Source of the DNA: Microbacterium festucae
Lineage (GTDB): Bacteria > Actinomycetota > Actinomycetes > Actinomycetales > Microbacteriaceae
Assembly (NCBI RefSeq): GCF_025421715.1
Contig: NZ_JAOEFC010000001.1
Span: forward strand, 930,001-994,000
Direction: 5' to 3'
Length of the DNA: 64,000 nt
Within the stretch, counting starts at the first letter, position 1, and every line of letters starts with the position of its first letter. The notes under the pieces are model-generated. The model was given only the letters and a program-made list of their open reading frames with translations. It did not search any database and was not told where the DNA came from. Shown piece after piece: positions 21,735 through 31,481 of the stretch. Position numbers and translations under genes: made by a program.

Positions 21735-23351
21735 CTACTTCCCGGGAAGGAACCGGCGCACGGCGCGCATCGCGACCTGCAGCTCGGGAACGCGCAGCAC
21801 CAGCAGCGCAGCACCGTAGACGGCGAGGGTGACGATGCCGATGATGCCGGCGGCGAGGATGCCGGTGAACTTCTCCGACGCCGCCCACCCGTCGACGCCG
21901 CCCAGCAGCAGGAAGACACCCCAGCCGACGGCGCCCGCGACGACACCGACCCCGAGGAACACCGCGAGCGCGCGCAGCGCACCGCCCAGCCCCAGCGGGC
22001 CGATCTTGCGGCGCAGGGCCGTGGCGGCCACCCCCAGCTGCGCGAAGTTGGCCACCGACTGGCCGAGGGCGATGGCGCAGGCGAGGAAGGCCAGCGGCAG
22101 CACCTCGGCCTCGAGCAGCTGCACGGCGACGAACGTGGTCGCGATGACGATCACCGCCTGCACGACCGTGAAGAAGAACGGGGTGCGGGTGTCGTGGAAG
22201 GCGTAGAACGTGCGCTGCATGCCGAACTGCAGCGACAGCGGCACGAGGGCCACGAGATACCCCGCCAGCACGAAGGCGAACGCCACGGCATCCTGCGACG
22301 TGTCGGTGAACACACGGGAGATCGGGATGATCGCGGCGACGATGGCCACGAGCGCGCCGACGATGAGCAGCGAGATGATGCGGGTCTGCGCGTCGAGGTC
22401 GCGTTTCACGGCGTCGGTGTCGCCCACCGTGGCGTGCTCGGCGATGCGTGTGTAGTACGGCGTTCCGATCGACATGACGATGACCGAGTAGGGGAGGATG
22501 AACACCGTCCACGCCGACTGCATCGTGAACACGGATGCCGCCGCTCCCGATGCCGCCGAGACGGTGCTCACCTGGTAGAGCGCGGCGAGCTGGCCGACGA
22601 GCACCATGAGGAACGTCCACCCGGCCAGGCGTCCGATCTGCCGCAGGCCGATGCCCCGCCAGTGGAAGTCGGCGCGCACGCTGAGGCTCGCCCGGCGCCA
22701 GAAGAAGAAGAGCACGACCGTCTGCAGCACGATGCCCAGGGTCGCCGTGCCGCCCAGCACGCCGACCATCTCGGGCGTCCAGCCGGTGGCGTCGCGGTGC
22801 AGGCCGAACAGCCACACGAACGCGCCGAAGCCGATGATCGAGACGATGTTGTTGATGATGGGCGACCAGGCGTAGGGCCCGAACACCTTGCGCGCGTTGA
22901 GGATCTCGCCCATGAGCGCGTAGAGGCCGTAGAAGAACAGCTGCGGCAGGCACCAGTAGGCCAGGGCGAGGGCCAGCGCGAACCCCTCGGGCGGCAGGTT
23001 GCGGCCATACAGCTGCACGAGCACGGGGGCCGCGACCATCGCGACGGCGGTGACGACGGTGAGGGCGACGATGCCCAGGGTGAGCAGCTTGGAGACGAAC
23101 GCACTGCCGTGGTCGTCGTGCTCGCGCACCGCCCGCACGATCTGCGGCACGATCACCCCGGCCAGCAGGCCCGACGAGATGAGCGCGAAGATCGTGTTGG
23201 GCAGCTGGTTGGCGATGCCGAACGCGTCGGCGGCCTGCGACATGACCGTGCCCAGCGCGGCGGCGAGCACGATGTTGCGGATGAGCCCCGTCGCACGCGA
23301 GGCCAGGGTGCCGGCGGCCACCACCGCGCTGGCGCGTCCGAGACTAGCCAT
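21735..23351 (-). CDS. murJ: Lipid II flippase MurJ
   Basis: 538 residues from the ATG at 23351 (MASLGRASAVVAAGTLASRATG). About fourteen hydrophobic segments and the MATE/MviN pattern ASRATGLIRNIVLAAALG identify the lipid II flippase that exports peptidoglycan precursor. It overlaps the stop of the preceding DUF6049 gene, an arrangement common in Actinobacteria. It ends close to the trxB upstream region. Confidence 0.93.
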   Translation of the reverse strand: MASLGRASAVVAAGTLASRATGLIRNIVLAAALGTVMSQAADAFGIANQLPNTIFALISSGLLAGVIVPQIVRAVREHDDHGSAFVSKLLTLGIVALTVVTAVAMVAAPVLVQLYGRNLPPEGFALALALAYWCLPQLFFYGLYALMGEILNARKVFGPYAWSPIINNIVSIIGFGAFVWLFGLHRDATGWTPEMVGVLGGTATLGIVLQTVVLFFFWRRASLSVRADFHWRGIGLRQIGRLAGWTFLMVLVGQLAALYQVSTVSAASGAAASVFTMQSAWTVFILPYSVIVMSIGTPYYTRIAEHATVGDTDAVKRDLDAQTRIISLLIVGALVAIVAAIIPISRVFTDTSQDAVAFAFVLAGYLVALVPLSLQFGMQRTFYAFHDTRTPFFFTVVQAVIVIATTFVAVQLLEAEVLPLAFLACAIALGQSVANFAQLGVAATALRRKIGPLGLGGALRALAVFLGVGVVAGAVGWGVFLLLGGVDGWAASEKFTGILAAGIIGIVTLAVYGAALLVLRVPELQVAMRAVRRFLPGK

Positions 23352-25509
23352 CGACCTTCTCCTCCCGGCCGTCGCGACCGTCATGGCCGTCGTGGCCGTC
23401 GTCGCGGCCGTCGTCGAGCCGGTCGTCGTCGCTCGTGGTGTCGCCGTCGTCGAGGTCGCGGGCACGCCGGCGGCGGCGCACGGTGCGGATGACGCCGATC
23501 AGCAGGAACCCGCCGACGAGCACCGACAGCACGACCACGCCGATCTGCTCCCACTCGGCGCGCACGTTGACGGTGACCTCCATCGGGTCGCCGATGGCCA
23601 CCATGGTGGGGCTGCGCAGCTGCAGCGACAGTTCGGCCTCGCCGCTGCCGACGCGGGCCTCGACGGGCACGTTCACGCGCGTGGCCTGTGCGGCTCCGGC
23701 CTCGACGGTGGTGGTCGTCTGCACGATGATGCGGGGGTCGCCGGGCACCGTGTAGAGCACGAGCGACACCGGCCAGGCCAGGTCGTTGCGCACCGTGAAG
23801 CTCAGCGGCGCGCTGGTGCCGAGCAGGTTGATGTCGGAGACCGGCACGAGCTCGACCGACTCGAGCGTCGTCGTCGTGCGGGCGCGCTGCGCGGCGACGG
23901 CATCCGGCCAGGCCGACACGCCCCGCCACGCGTTGCCGATGATCTGCAGCGTGCGCGCGCGGTCGGGCACGGTGAGCACGGCCGGGTCGGCCAGGATGGT
24001 CGCGAACTGGGCGAGGGCGTCGGCGTCGGCGCGGAACGAGGCGAACGCGTCGACCCACGCGGCATCCGGCTGGGCATCACCCAGGGTGACGGCATCGGGG
24101 AAGACGGCGCGCAGCGCGCTCATGCCCACCGGGCTGCGGCCGAGCAGGGCCTGCGCGGTCGTCACCGCCGCGCTCAGGCCCTCGGGGGTGCGGGCAGCGG
24201 AGCGGTCGACGGTGACGGCCAGCGGCACGGCGGGGTCGGTGAACTCCTGATAGGCGGTGGCCTCGGCCGTGGCGGCGTCGCGGTCGACGTCGGTGATCGC
24301 CGCGCTCGCGGCCCGCAGCGCGTCGGAGATGTCGGCGTCGTAGACGAGCAGATCCGCATCGCCGGCGCGCGAGTGCGCGGCCGCAGGGCCGGTGACGGAT
24401 GCCGACGAGACGAGGGTCAGCGACGCCGCCGCCCCGTCGGTGACGGCGCCGAGGGTGGCGATCTGCGCCGCCCCGACGCTGCCGGAGGCGGGCCAGAGCA
24501 CCGCCGGGGCGGCGGTGCCGATGCCGTCGAGGCCCGACGCGGGCTGCTCGGTCGTGGTCTGCGGGTCGGGCGTGGGCGTGGGGGTCGGGGTGCCGGCCGG
24601 GGTCAGGCGCGGCGCCAGCGCGTCGATGTCGCCGACCTGCAGCGGGGTCGACAGCCCGGCGCCCAGCTGGGTGGCCAGGTCGGCGTCGCCGAACTGCAGC
24701 GCGAACCGTTCGTTGGGAAGGGCCAGCAGGTCGGCGAGCCAGGCGGTCGCCGTGGCGGGCGCGGTGGTGCCGAGGGCCCGGATGGCGGTGGGGATCGCCG
24801 GATCGACGGCGAGCACGGCTGCGGTGCCCGCGACGGCATCCAGCTGCGCGCGCAGCGCCCCGTCGGATGCGGTGAGGGTGGCCAGTTCGTCGGCGGTGAG
24901 CAGCGCGGTCGACAGCGCTCCCGCGGTGATCGGCACCACGACGGTCACCTGACCGGCGGGCCGGTCGACGGCGGGCACGATGAGCGTGCTCGCGCTCGTG
25001 AGCTCGCCGCGCTCGGTGAGGTAGGTGGCCCGCAGCGGGTAGACGCCCGCCGGAAGCCCGGCCAGCGCGGCCAGGTCGAGGGAGACCGAGGTGGCGGTGC
25101 TGCCGCGGGCGGGCAGGGCGTCGAGCACCGTGCCTCCGACCGCCGTGAACCCGTCGACGCCGGACTGGTCGGACAGCCAGCTGCCCAGGGCGGCGCGGGA
25201 GCCGAGCGGGGCGTTGCCGCGCTCGATGCGCACCTCGGCGGCATCCAGCGGGGTGGAGGCGGGATTGGAGGCGGTGACGTCGACGATGACCGGCAGGTCG
25301 GAGCGCACGATGCCGCGATCGCCGGGGCCCATCGCGAACGTCGGGGCGGCGTTGGCCGTCGCGGTGGGCGTGGGCCCGGGCGTCGGGTCGGTGGCCGCCG
25401 CCGCCGGCAGGGGCGAGAGCATCAGCAGCGCCACGCCGAGGGCGGCGGCGGCGCGGGCGCGCCAGCGGGGCGCGGCGCGCGGCACGGAATCGGGCGAAGT
25501 TGGGGTCAT
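23344..25509 (-). CDS. DUF6049 secreted/membrane protein
   Basis: 721 residues. Signal peptide about 1-39 ending PAAAA, a long exported region of beta-rich low-charge sequence with a proline/threonine linker (TPTPTPDPQTTTEQP), one transmembrane segment near residues 640-665 (VVVLSVLVGGFLLIGVI), then RRRRRAR and a repetitive acidic cytoplasmic tail (DDGRDDGHDGHDGRDGR). This large family lies upstream of murJ in most Actinobacteria; function unknown, presumably in envelope assembly. The stop overlaps the murJ start. Confidence 0.88.
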   Translation of the reverse strand: MTPTSPDSVPRAAPRWRARAAAALGVALLMLSPLPAAAATDPTPGPTPTATANAAPTFAMGPGDRGIVRSDLPVIVDVTASNPASTPLDAAEVRIERGNAPLGSRAALGSWLSDQSGVDGFTAVGGTVLDALPARGSTATSVSLDLAALAGLPAGVYPLRATYLTERGELTSASTLIVPAVDRPAGQVTVVVPITAGALSTALLTADELATLTASDGALRAQLDAVAGTAAVLAVDPAIPTAIRALGTTAPATATAWLADLLALPNERFALQFGDADLATQLGAGLSTPLQVGDIDALAPRLTPAGTPTPTPTPDPQTTTEQPASGLDGIGTAAPAVLWPASGSVGAAQIATLGAVTDGAAASLTLVSSASVTGPAAAHSRAGDADLLVYDADISDALRAASAAITDVDRDAATAEATAYQEFTDPAVPLAVTVDRSAARTPEGLSAAVTTAQALLGRSPVGMSALRAVFPDAVTLGDAQPDAAWVDAFASFRADADALAQFATILADPAVLTVPDRARTLQIIGNAWRGVSAWPDAVAAQRARTTTTLESVELVPVSDINLLGTSAPLSFTVRNDLAWPVSLVLYTVPGDPRIIVQTTTTVEAGAAQATRVNVPVEARVGSGEAELSLQLRSPTMVAIGDPMEVTVNVRAEWEQIGVVVLSVLVGGFLLIGVIRTVRRRRRARDLDDGDTTSDDDRLDDGRDDGHDGHDGRDGREEKVDG

Positions 25510-25608
25510 GGTGATCCGGTGCGATCACAGACCGCACGACTGCCTGCATTCTAGGGTTCGGGCGCTGTGCGCCACCCGTGACGGGCCGCGGCCCGCTTGA
25601 ATGGACCG

Positions 25609-27153
25609 ATGCCCGTCATCACCGCTGACCCCCGTCTGGCCGCCGCCCTGCGCACCGATCTCGACGCCGCCGGCTACACCGCCACCGCGGTGCGCGAGGG
25701 CTGGGGGCCCGTCGCCGACGCGGCCGTCGGACGCGGCCTGCACGGCCCGGCGCTGGCCGCGATCGCCGACCGCGACGACGCCGCGGCCGTGCACGCGCGG
25801 CTGCTGTTCCTCGGCGTGCCGCAGCCGGCTGCCGCCGTCGAGGCCGCGTTCCCCGCCTGCGGCGTCGACGGGCTCATCGGCCTGGGCCTGGCCCGCCGCG
25901 ACGGCGACCGCGTGGTGCCGACGGCGCTCGTGCGACCCCAGGATGCCGGGGGTGCCGGTGCCGACGGCGCTGGTGCGGGGGTGGGCGCGCACTGGTGGAT
26001 CGCGAGCGACCTCGACGAGGCCGCGCTGGCCGGGCCGCTGCCCACCGACCACGTGCTGGGAGTCGGCGGCGCCTCGCTCACCCTCGCCGGCCTGCAGCTG
26101 GCCACCCCCGTCGACCGTGTGCTGGATGTGGGCAGCGGCTGCGGCATCCAGTCGCTGCGGGCACTGCTCAGCGCCGACCGGGTCGTGGCCACCGACGTGT
26201 CGCACCGCGCGCTCGCCTTCACGCGCCTCAACGCCCTGCTGGCCGGCACCGACGCCGTCGAGGTGCGCCACGGAAGCCTGTTCGAGCCGGTCGCCGGCGA
26301 GCAGTTCGACCGTGTCGTCTCGAACCCGCCGTTCGTGATCACCCCGCGCGTGCAGGGCGTGCCCGAGTACGAGTACCGGGATGCCGGATACGCCGGCGAC
26401 GATCTCGTGGCCGCGTTCGTCACCGGGGTGGGCGCGGTGCTCGCCCCGGGCGGCACCGCTCAGCTGCTGGCTAACTGGGAGTACCGGGAGGGCGAGGACG
26501 GCCTCGACCGGGTGCGCGCCTGGGTGGCCGCCTCGCCCGAGCCGCTGGATGCCTGGGTGGTGGAGCGCGAGCACCTCGACCCGCTGTCGTATGCGGAACT
26601 GTGGGTGCGCGACGGCGGCACGACGCCCGGCTCGCCCGAGTACGCGCGCCTCATCGACGCCTGGCTCGACGACTTCGCCGCGCGCAGGGTGACCGGCATC
26701 GGGTTCGGCTACGTGCTGCTGCGGCGCCCCGTCGACGCGGCGCCCGCGCTCGCCCGCTACGAGCGCGTGTCGCAGCCGGTGACCGGCGCGCTGGGCGTGC
26801 ACCTGGGCGCGGCGCTGGCGGCCGCCGACCGGCTCGCCGCCCTGAGCGACGACGCACTGTCGGCGGCGGTGCTGCAGGTTGCCCCCGACGTGACCGAAGC
26901 CCGCCACCACCGGCCCGGCGACGAGGCGCCCACCGTGATCGAGCTGCACCAGGGGGCCGGGTTCGCGCGCGTCATCGCCGTCGACCCGGGGCTCGCCGCC
27001 CTCGTGGGCGCCTGCGACGGCGACCTTCCCGTCGGCGTGCTCATCTCGGCGATCGCGGATCTGCTCGAGGTCGACGCTGCGGCACTGGCATCCGACCTGC
27101 TGCCCCGCGTGCGCGAACTGCTCTTCACCGGGTTCCTGGGCTTCGCCCGGTAG
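25609..27153 (+). CDS. class I SAM-dependent methyltransferase
   Basis: 514 residues from ATG 25609 (a TTG at 25597 is possible). An N-terminal helical domain of about 150 residues precedes the methyltransferase fold: motif I VLDVGSGCGIQSLRALL, then VVATDVSHRALAFTRLNALL and the catalytic VVSNPPFVITP. NPPF/NPPY enzymes usually methylate amide nitrogens or nucleic-acid bases, for example release-factor glutamine or rRNA guanine. A further C-terminal domain of about 150 residues follows. The substrate is not known. Divergent from the DUF6049 gene. Confidence 0.85.
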   Translation: MPVITADPRLAAALRTDLDAAGYTATAVREGWGPVADAAVGRGLHGPALAAIADRDDAAAVHARLLFLGVPQPAAAVEAAFPACGVDGLIGLGLARRDGDRVVPTALVRPQDAGGAGADGAGAGVGAHWWIASDLDEAALAGPLPTDHVLGVGGASLTLAGLQLATPVDRVLDVGSGCGIQSLRALLSADRVVATDVSHRALAFTRLNALLAGTDAVEVRHGSLFEPVAGEQFDRVVSNPPFVITPRVQGVPEYEYRDAGYAGDDLVAAFVTGVGAVLAPGGTAQLLANWEYREGEDGLDRVRAWVAASPEPLDAWVVEREHLDPLSYAELWVRDGGTTPGSPEYARLIDAWLDDFAARRVTGIGFGYVLLRRPVDAAPALARYERVSQPVTGALGVHLGAALAAADRLAALSDDALSAAVLQVAPDVTEARHHRPGDEAPTVIELHQGAGFARVIAVDPGLAALVGACDGDLPVGVLISAIADLLEVDAAALASDLLPRVRELLFTGFLGFAR

Positions 27154-27189
27154 GGCGGCGGGGGAGCGGCGCTGGGTAGGCTCGAAACC

Positions 27190-28632
27190 ATGCTCAACAT
27201 GGCCGCCGGCCTCGCCCGCCTCGCCGCGCTCGCCGCGTCGCCGGTCACCGCGACCCTCGGCGACGCGTTCGCCGCCGCGGGATTCGAGCTGTCGATCGTC
27301 GGCGGCCCGGTGCGCGACGCGATGCTCGGCCGCACCGTCAACGACCTCGACTACACGACCGACGCGCGCCCCGACGACATCCTGCGCATCGTCAAGCCGC
27401 TGGCGACCGCCACGTGGGACATCGGCCGCGCCTTCGGCACGATCGGCGCCAAGATCCGCCGGCCCGACGGCACCCCCGAACAGGTCGAGATCACGACCTA
27501 TCGCGCCGACAGCTACGACGGCGTGACGCGCAAGCCCACCGTCGCGTTCGGTGACACGCTCGAAGAAGACCTGGTGCGGCGCGACTTCACCGTCAACGCC
27601 ATGGCGTTGCGCATCCCCGGCCCCGCCCTCGTCGACCCCACTGGCGGCGTCGAAGACCTCGTCGCCGGCATCCTGCGCACGCCCGTCGACCCGGCGGTGA
27701 GCTTCGGCGACGATCCGCTGCGCATGCTGCGTGCCGCCCGCTTCGCCAGCCAGCTCGGCTTCGCCGTGGCCCCCGAGACCGAGGCCGCCGTCGCCGCGCT
27801 GCGCGAGACGCTGCGCATCGTCAGCCCCGAGCGCATCCAGGGCGAGCTGGTCAAGCTCCTGGCCACCGACGACCCCGTGCGCGGGCTGCGGCTACTCGTC
27901 GACACCGGCCTGCTCGACCAATTCCTCCCCGAGGTGCCGGCGCTGCGCCTCGAGGTCGACGAGCACCACCACCACAAAGACGTGTACGAGCACTCCCTCA
28001 CGGTGCTGCGCCAGACGATCGACCTCGAGCACGAACGGCATCCGGATGCCGTACCCGACGTCACCCTGCGCCTGGCGGCCCTGCTGCACGACATCGGCAA
28101 GCCCGCCACCCGAAAGCTCGAGCCCGGCGGTGGGGTGAGCTTCCACCACCACGACGTCAAGGGCTCGCGCATGGCGCGAAAGCGCCTGCAGAGCCTGCGC
28201 TTCGACTCCGACACGATCGGCGCGGTCGCCCAGCTCATCGAGCAGCACCTGCGCTTCTTCGGGTACGCCGAGGGCGCGTGGACCGACTCTGCCGTGCGGC
28301 GCTACGTGCGCGATGCGGGCGACCAGCTCGAGCGCCTGCACATCCTCACCCGCGCCGACGTCACCACCCGCAACAAGCGCAAGGCCTCCCGGCTGAAGGC
28401 CGCCTACGACGACATCGAACGGCGCATCGATGAACTGGCCGAGCAGGAGCAGCTGGGCGCGATGCGACCCGAGCTCGACGGCAACCGCATCCAGGAGGTG
28501 CTCGGCATCGCCCCCGGCCGCGAGGTCGGCGAGGCCTACCGCTTCCTCATGGACATCCGCCTCGACGAGGGCATCATCGGCGAAGACGAAGCCGAACGCC
28601 GCCTGCGCGCCTGGTGGGCCGCCCGCCCCTGA
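27190..28632 (+). CDS. CCA-adding tRNA nucleotidyltransferase
   Basis: 480 residues. Nucleotidyltransferase head with GGPVRDAMLGR and the metal-binding DLDYTTDA, then the RRDFTVNAMAL segment, followed by an HD domain with HHHHKDVYEHSL and AALLHDIGKPATRK. Head plus HD domain is the usual actinobacterial layout for the enzyme that adds or repairs the tRNA CCA end. Consistent with this, neither tRNA gene in the window encodes its CCA. The start ATG lies 36 bases after the methyltransferase stop. Confidence 0.95.
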   Translation: MLNMAAGLARLAALAASPVTATLGDAFAAAGFELSIVGGPVRDAMLGRTVNDLDYTTDARPDDILRIVKPLATATWDIGRAFGTIGAKIRRPDGTPEQVEITTYRADSYDGVTRKPTVAFGDTLEEDLVRRDFTVNAMALRIPGPALVDPTGGVEDLVAGILRTPVDPAVSFGDDPLRMLRAARFASQLGFAVAPETEAAVAALRETLRIVSPERIQGELVKLLATDDPVRGLRLLVDTGLLDQFLPEVPALRLEVDEHHHHKDVYEHSLTVLRQTIDLEHERHPDAVPDVTLRLAALLHDIGKPATRKLEPGGGVSFHHHDVKGSRMARKRLQSLRFDSDTIGAVAQLIEQHLRFFGYAEGAWTDSAVRRYVRDAGDQLERLHILTRADVTTRNKRKASRLKAAYDDIERRIDELAEQEQLGAMRPELDGNRIQEVLGIAPGREVGEAYRFLMDIRLDEGIIGEDEAERRLRAWWAARP

Positions 28633-28705
28633 CCCCGCGCCCGGCGCGTGCCGCGGCGTTGCCCTCGTGTCGCGTGTCCCCTTCTGCCGCGGCGTTCTCC
28701 CCTGC

Positions 28706-28762
28706 CGAGTGTCCAAGACACGCCGTACGTGCCGGGCGGATGCCGCGTGTCTTGGACACTCG
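28706..28762. repeat. 18-bp perfect inverted repeat
   Basis: CGAGTGTCCAAGACACGC (28706-28723) and its exact complement (28745-28762) around 21 bases, in the convergent spacer between the CCA enzyme and the flavin reductase. Each arm is itself near-palindromic (GTGTC-CAA-GACAC). No T run follows; it may act as a bidirectional terminator or be a dispersed repeat. Confidence 0.7.
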
Positions 28763-28853
28763 ACGGTTCGAGGCGCAGCCGGTCGACGCCCGCACGAACC
28801 ACGCGGAGCCCGCACCGAGGGGTGCGGGCGCTGCGGAGGGCGCGGGGCGGAGG

Positions 28854-29498
28854 TCAGGGCTTCGCGGCGGCCAGGGAGCGGCCGGCGTCGCGGGCGGCGT
28901 CTTCGGCGGCGGTGCGCAGCTGCGCGGCGGTGTCGGTGAAGGCGTCGAGCGCCGGGTTCACGCCCACCAGGGTGAACGGACGGGTCACGACGGTCAGGTC
29001 GAGGCCCCAGACGTCTTCGAGCACGCGGCGCAGCCAGCCGGTGGAGTGGTCCCAGCCCTCCTTGGGCGTGCCCACGTCGTAGTTGCCGCCGAGCACGGTC
29101 ACCAGGGTCGCCGGCTTGCCGCGCAGCGCGGTGCCCTGCGGGTCGATGCGCGGGTCGGTGTAGGCCAGGTCGAACCACAGCTTCGCGTGCTGCGAGACGC
29201 CGTAGTTGTAAAGGGGCACGGTGAGCAGGATCGCGTCGGCGTCGATGAGCTCGTCGGCCAGGCGCGTGCGCAGGGCGAGGGCCTCGCGCTGCGCGTCGGT
29301 CAGCAGCTCGGCGGGGGTGAAGCCGGCGGTGACGGCATCCGTCCACGCGGTCGAGGGGATCGGGTCGGCGGCCACGTCGCGGCGCACGACGGCGCTGCCG
29401 GGGTGCGCGTCGAGCCACTCCTGCTCGACGAGGTCGCCGAGCGCACGGCTTGCGGAGGTGGCCGGCATGATGCTGGCATCGAGGCGGAACAGGGTCAT
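28854..29498 (-). CDS. FMN-dependent NADH-azoreductase-like flavoprotein
   Basis: 214 residues. Flavodoxin-like fold: MTLFRLDASIMPATSASRALGD is the FMN phosphate-binding start and VPLYNYGVSQHAKLWFD and VTVLGGNYDVG are typical of AzoR-type reductases. Such enzymes reduce quinones or azo compounds with NAD(P)H. It is divergent from an HxlR regulator gene 73 bases away, the usual partner for control of quinone- or aldehyde-responsive reductases. Confidence 0.9.
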   Translation of the reverse strand: MTLFRLDASIMPATSASRALGDLVEQEWLDAHPGSAVVRRDVAADPIPSTAWTDAVTAGFTPAELLTDAQREALALRTRLADELIDADAILLTVPLYNYGVSQHAKLWFDLAYTDPRIDPQGTALRGKPATLVTVLGGNYDVGTPKEGWDHSTGWLRRVLEDVWGLDLTVVTRPFTLVGVNPALDAFTDTAAQLRTAAEDAARDAGRSLAAAKP

Positions 29499-29536
29499 TT
29501 CGCTACTCCCATCAGAGTGACTATGAAAAACAAAGC

Positions 29537-29554
29537 GACTAGCGGGAGACTAGC
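29537..29554. promoter_or_regulatory. possible HxlR operator
   Basis: GACTAGC occurs twice (29537-29543 and 29548-29554), 11 bases apart (one helical turn), in the divergent spacer between the reductase and hxlR-type genes, with a further TAGC nearby. Spacing and position suit a dimeric regulator; binding is inferred. Confidence 0.4.
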
Positions 29555-29571
29555 ACGGGTAGCATGAGGGT

Positions 29572-29901
29572 ATGACCGAGAACCACGACGTACGCAGCTG
29601 CGACGCCGCGGTCTCGCACGCGTTCTCGGTGCTGGGCAAGCGCTGGAACGGCATGATCCTCGACGCGCTCGGCGGCGGCCAGCTGTCGTTCGTGGGCCTG
29701 CGCCGGGCCGTTCCCGGCATCAGCGACGCCGTGCTGTCGGATCGGCTCAGCGAGCTCGCCGACACGCACCTGCTCGAGCGCCGCGTCGAGCCGGGCCCGC
29801 CGGTGGCCGTCGCGTATGCGCTCACCGACGCCGGGATGCGGCTGATCCCCATCCTCGGTCAGCTCGGCGCCTGGGCAGACGCCAACCTCGAACGCCGCTG
29901 A
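29572..29901 (+). CDS. HxlR-family transcriptional regulator
   Basis: 109 residues with the HxlR winged helix: CDAAVSHAFSVLGKRWNGMILDAL, then FVGLRRAVPGISDAVLSDRLSEL for the recognition helix, and a wing VAVAYALTDAG. One conserved N-terminal cysteine (residue 10) could sense oxidants or electrophiles as in related proteins. Divergent from the azoreductase-like gene, which is its probable target. Confidence 0.9.
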   Translation: MTENHDVRSCDAAVSHAFSVLGKRWNGMILDALGGGQLSFVGLRRAVPGISDAVLSDRLSELADTHLLERRVEPGPPVAVAYALTDAGMRLIPILGQLGAWADANLERR

Positions 29902-30019
29902 ACCCCCCCGTCCCGCCACCCCGCACCGGTACCCCCCGGACCCGCACGCACGCACCCTCGCGGGGCCACGGCCCGCGACCTACACTGGTCGCACCCGCTC
30001 GCCGTCGAACGGAGCCGCC

Positions 30020-31354
30020 GTGCCCTCGCTGTGGTCGTCCCGGCGCGAGATCTCGCCGCAGAGCTCGCGCCTGCTGATCGAGCGCGCGCACGAAGAGCTC
30101 GTCGCCGGCAACGCGGGCGACGCGCGTCTCGACCAGGTGCGTCCGCTGGTGCGCGAGTCGTGGCGGCGGTCGCTGGCGGGCCTCGTCGGGGTCGAGGCGC
30201 TGCCGCCTCTCGAGCTCACCGACGACGAGCTGGAGGCGTATCGCAGCGCCCACCCGCTGGCCGGGGCGATGGACATGATCCGCGCGCTGCTGCTTCCCGA
30301 GCCGGATGCCGGTGTCGTCGTGGCCGTCGGCGATGCGGCCGGCCGTCTGCTGTGGGTCGAGGGCGACCGGCACGTGCGCACCCTCACCGGCGACATGGGC
30401 TTCGTCGCCGGCACCAACTGGTCGGAGCAGGCCGTCGGCACCTCGGCGCCCGGCACCGCGCTCACCCTCGACCGGTCGGTGCAGATCCACGGCGCCGAGC
30501 ACTTCAACCGCCTCGTGCAGCCCTGGTCGTGCACCGCCGCGCCCGTGCACGACCCCGAGACCCGCGCGCTGCTGGGCGTGATCGACGTGACCGGCGACGC
30601 GGATGCCGCCACCCCCCAGGCGCAGCTGCTGGTAGACGCGACGGCGCGGGCGATCGAGGCCGAGCTGATGGTCGCGCGCCTGCGCAGCCGGGCGGCGGCC
30701 CCGCGCCTGCCGCGCCGTCACGCCCCGCCGCCGGTGCGCCGCACGACGACGCTGCGGGTGCTCGGCCGCGACCGGGCCCTGCTCGAGCTCGGCGGCGACG
30801 CGGGCAAGTCGGTCACCGAGCTGTCGGCCCGTCACGCCGAGATCCTGCTGATGCTCGCCGTCCACCGGCAGGGGGTGTCGGCCGAGCAGCTGGCGACGCT
30901 CGTCTACGGCGAACCGGTCGTCGACACGCTGCGCCCCGAGCTCGTGCGGCTGCGCCGCGTGCTCGAGAAGACCGCGCCCGCGCTCGTTCCCGCATCCCGC
31001 CCCTACCGTCTCACCACCGAGCTCGAGACCGATGCGCATCAGCTGCTGTCGCTGCTGGGGCGCGGCGCGCACCGGGTCGCGCTGGCCGCGTACCGCGGGC
31101 CGGTGCTGCCCGACTCCACCGCTCCCGGCGTCGAGGAGTTCCGCAGCACCGTCAGCTCGACGCTGCGCGACGCGCTGGTGGCCGAGGCATCCGTCGATGT
31201 GCTGCTGGCCTACGCCGACACCGCCGACGGGGCCGATGACGACGACGTGCTGCGTCTGGCCTTGAGTCTGCTGCCGGCGCGCTCGCCCAAGCGCGCCGCG
31301 CTGGTGGCCCGCGTCGAACGCCTGGACGCCGCCGAGGAGCGGGCGACCCGCTGA
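30020..31354 (+). CDS. GAF-domain transcriptional regulator
   Basis: 444 residues from GTG. The N-terminal half follows AcoR-type regulators: RPLVRESWRRSL, a GAF domain at about 75-215 with GTNWSEQAVGTSAPGTAL and WSCTAAPVHD. It lacks the sigma54 AAA+ domain; instead residues 250-335 (SARHAEILLMLAVHRQGVSAEQLATLVYGE) look like a winged-helix effector. In Actinobacteria this type is usually next to an acetaldehyde or alcohol dehydrogenase gene, which here lies 2.7 kb downstream beyond malQ. Confidence 0.85.
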   Translation: MPSLWSSRREISPQSSRLLIERAHEELVAGNAGDARLDQVRPLVRESWRRSLAGLVGVEALPPLELTDDELEAYRSAHPLAGAMDMIRALLLPEPDAGVVVAVGDAAGRLLWVEGDRHVRTLTGDMGFVAGTNWSEQAVGTSAPGTALTLDRSVQIHGAEHFNRLVQPWSCTAAPVHDPETRALLGVIDVTGDADAATPQAQLLVDATARAIEAELMVARLRSRAAAPRLPRRHAPPPVRRTTTLRVLGRDRALLELGGDAGKSVTELSARHAEILLMLAVHRQGVSAEQLATLVYGEPVVDTLRPELVRLRRVLEKTAPALVPASRPYRLTTELETDAHQLLSLLGRGAHRVALAAYRGPVLPDSTAPGVEEFRSTVSSTLRDALVAEASVDVLLAYADTADGADDDDVLRLALSLLPARSPKRAALVARVERLDAAEERATR

Positions 31355-31481
31355 ACCCGGCCGCACGCCGTGACCGCCGGTGCCCGCGCCTGGCAGGATG
31401 AAGCCAGACAGCCGCACCGCCCCGCCCCGGCTCTCCGGCCGCGGGCAACCGGGAGGCCGCGATCGTGCCGGAGGGATCGAT

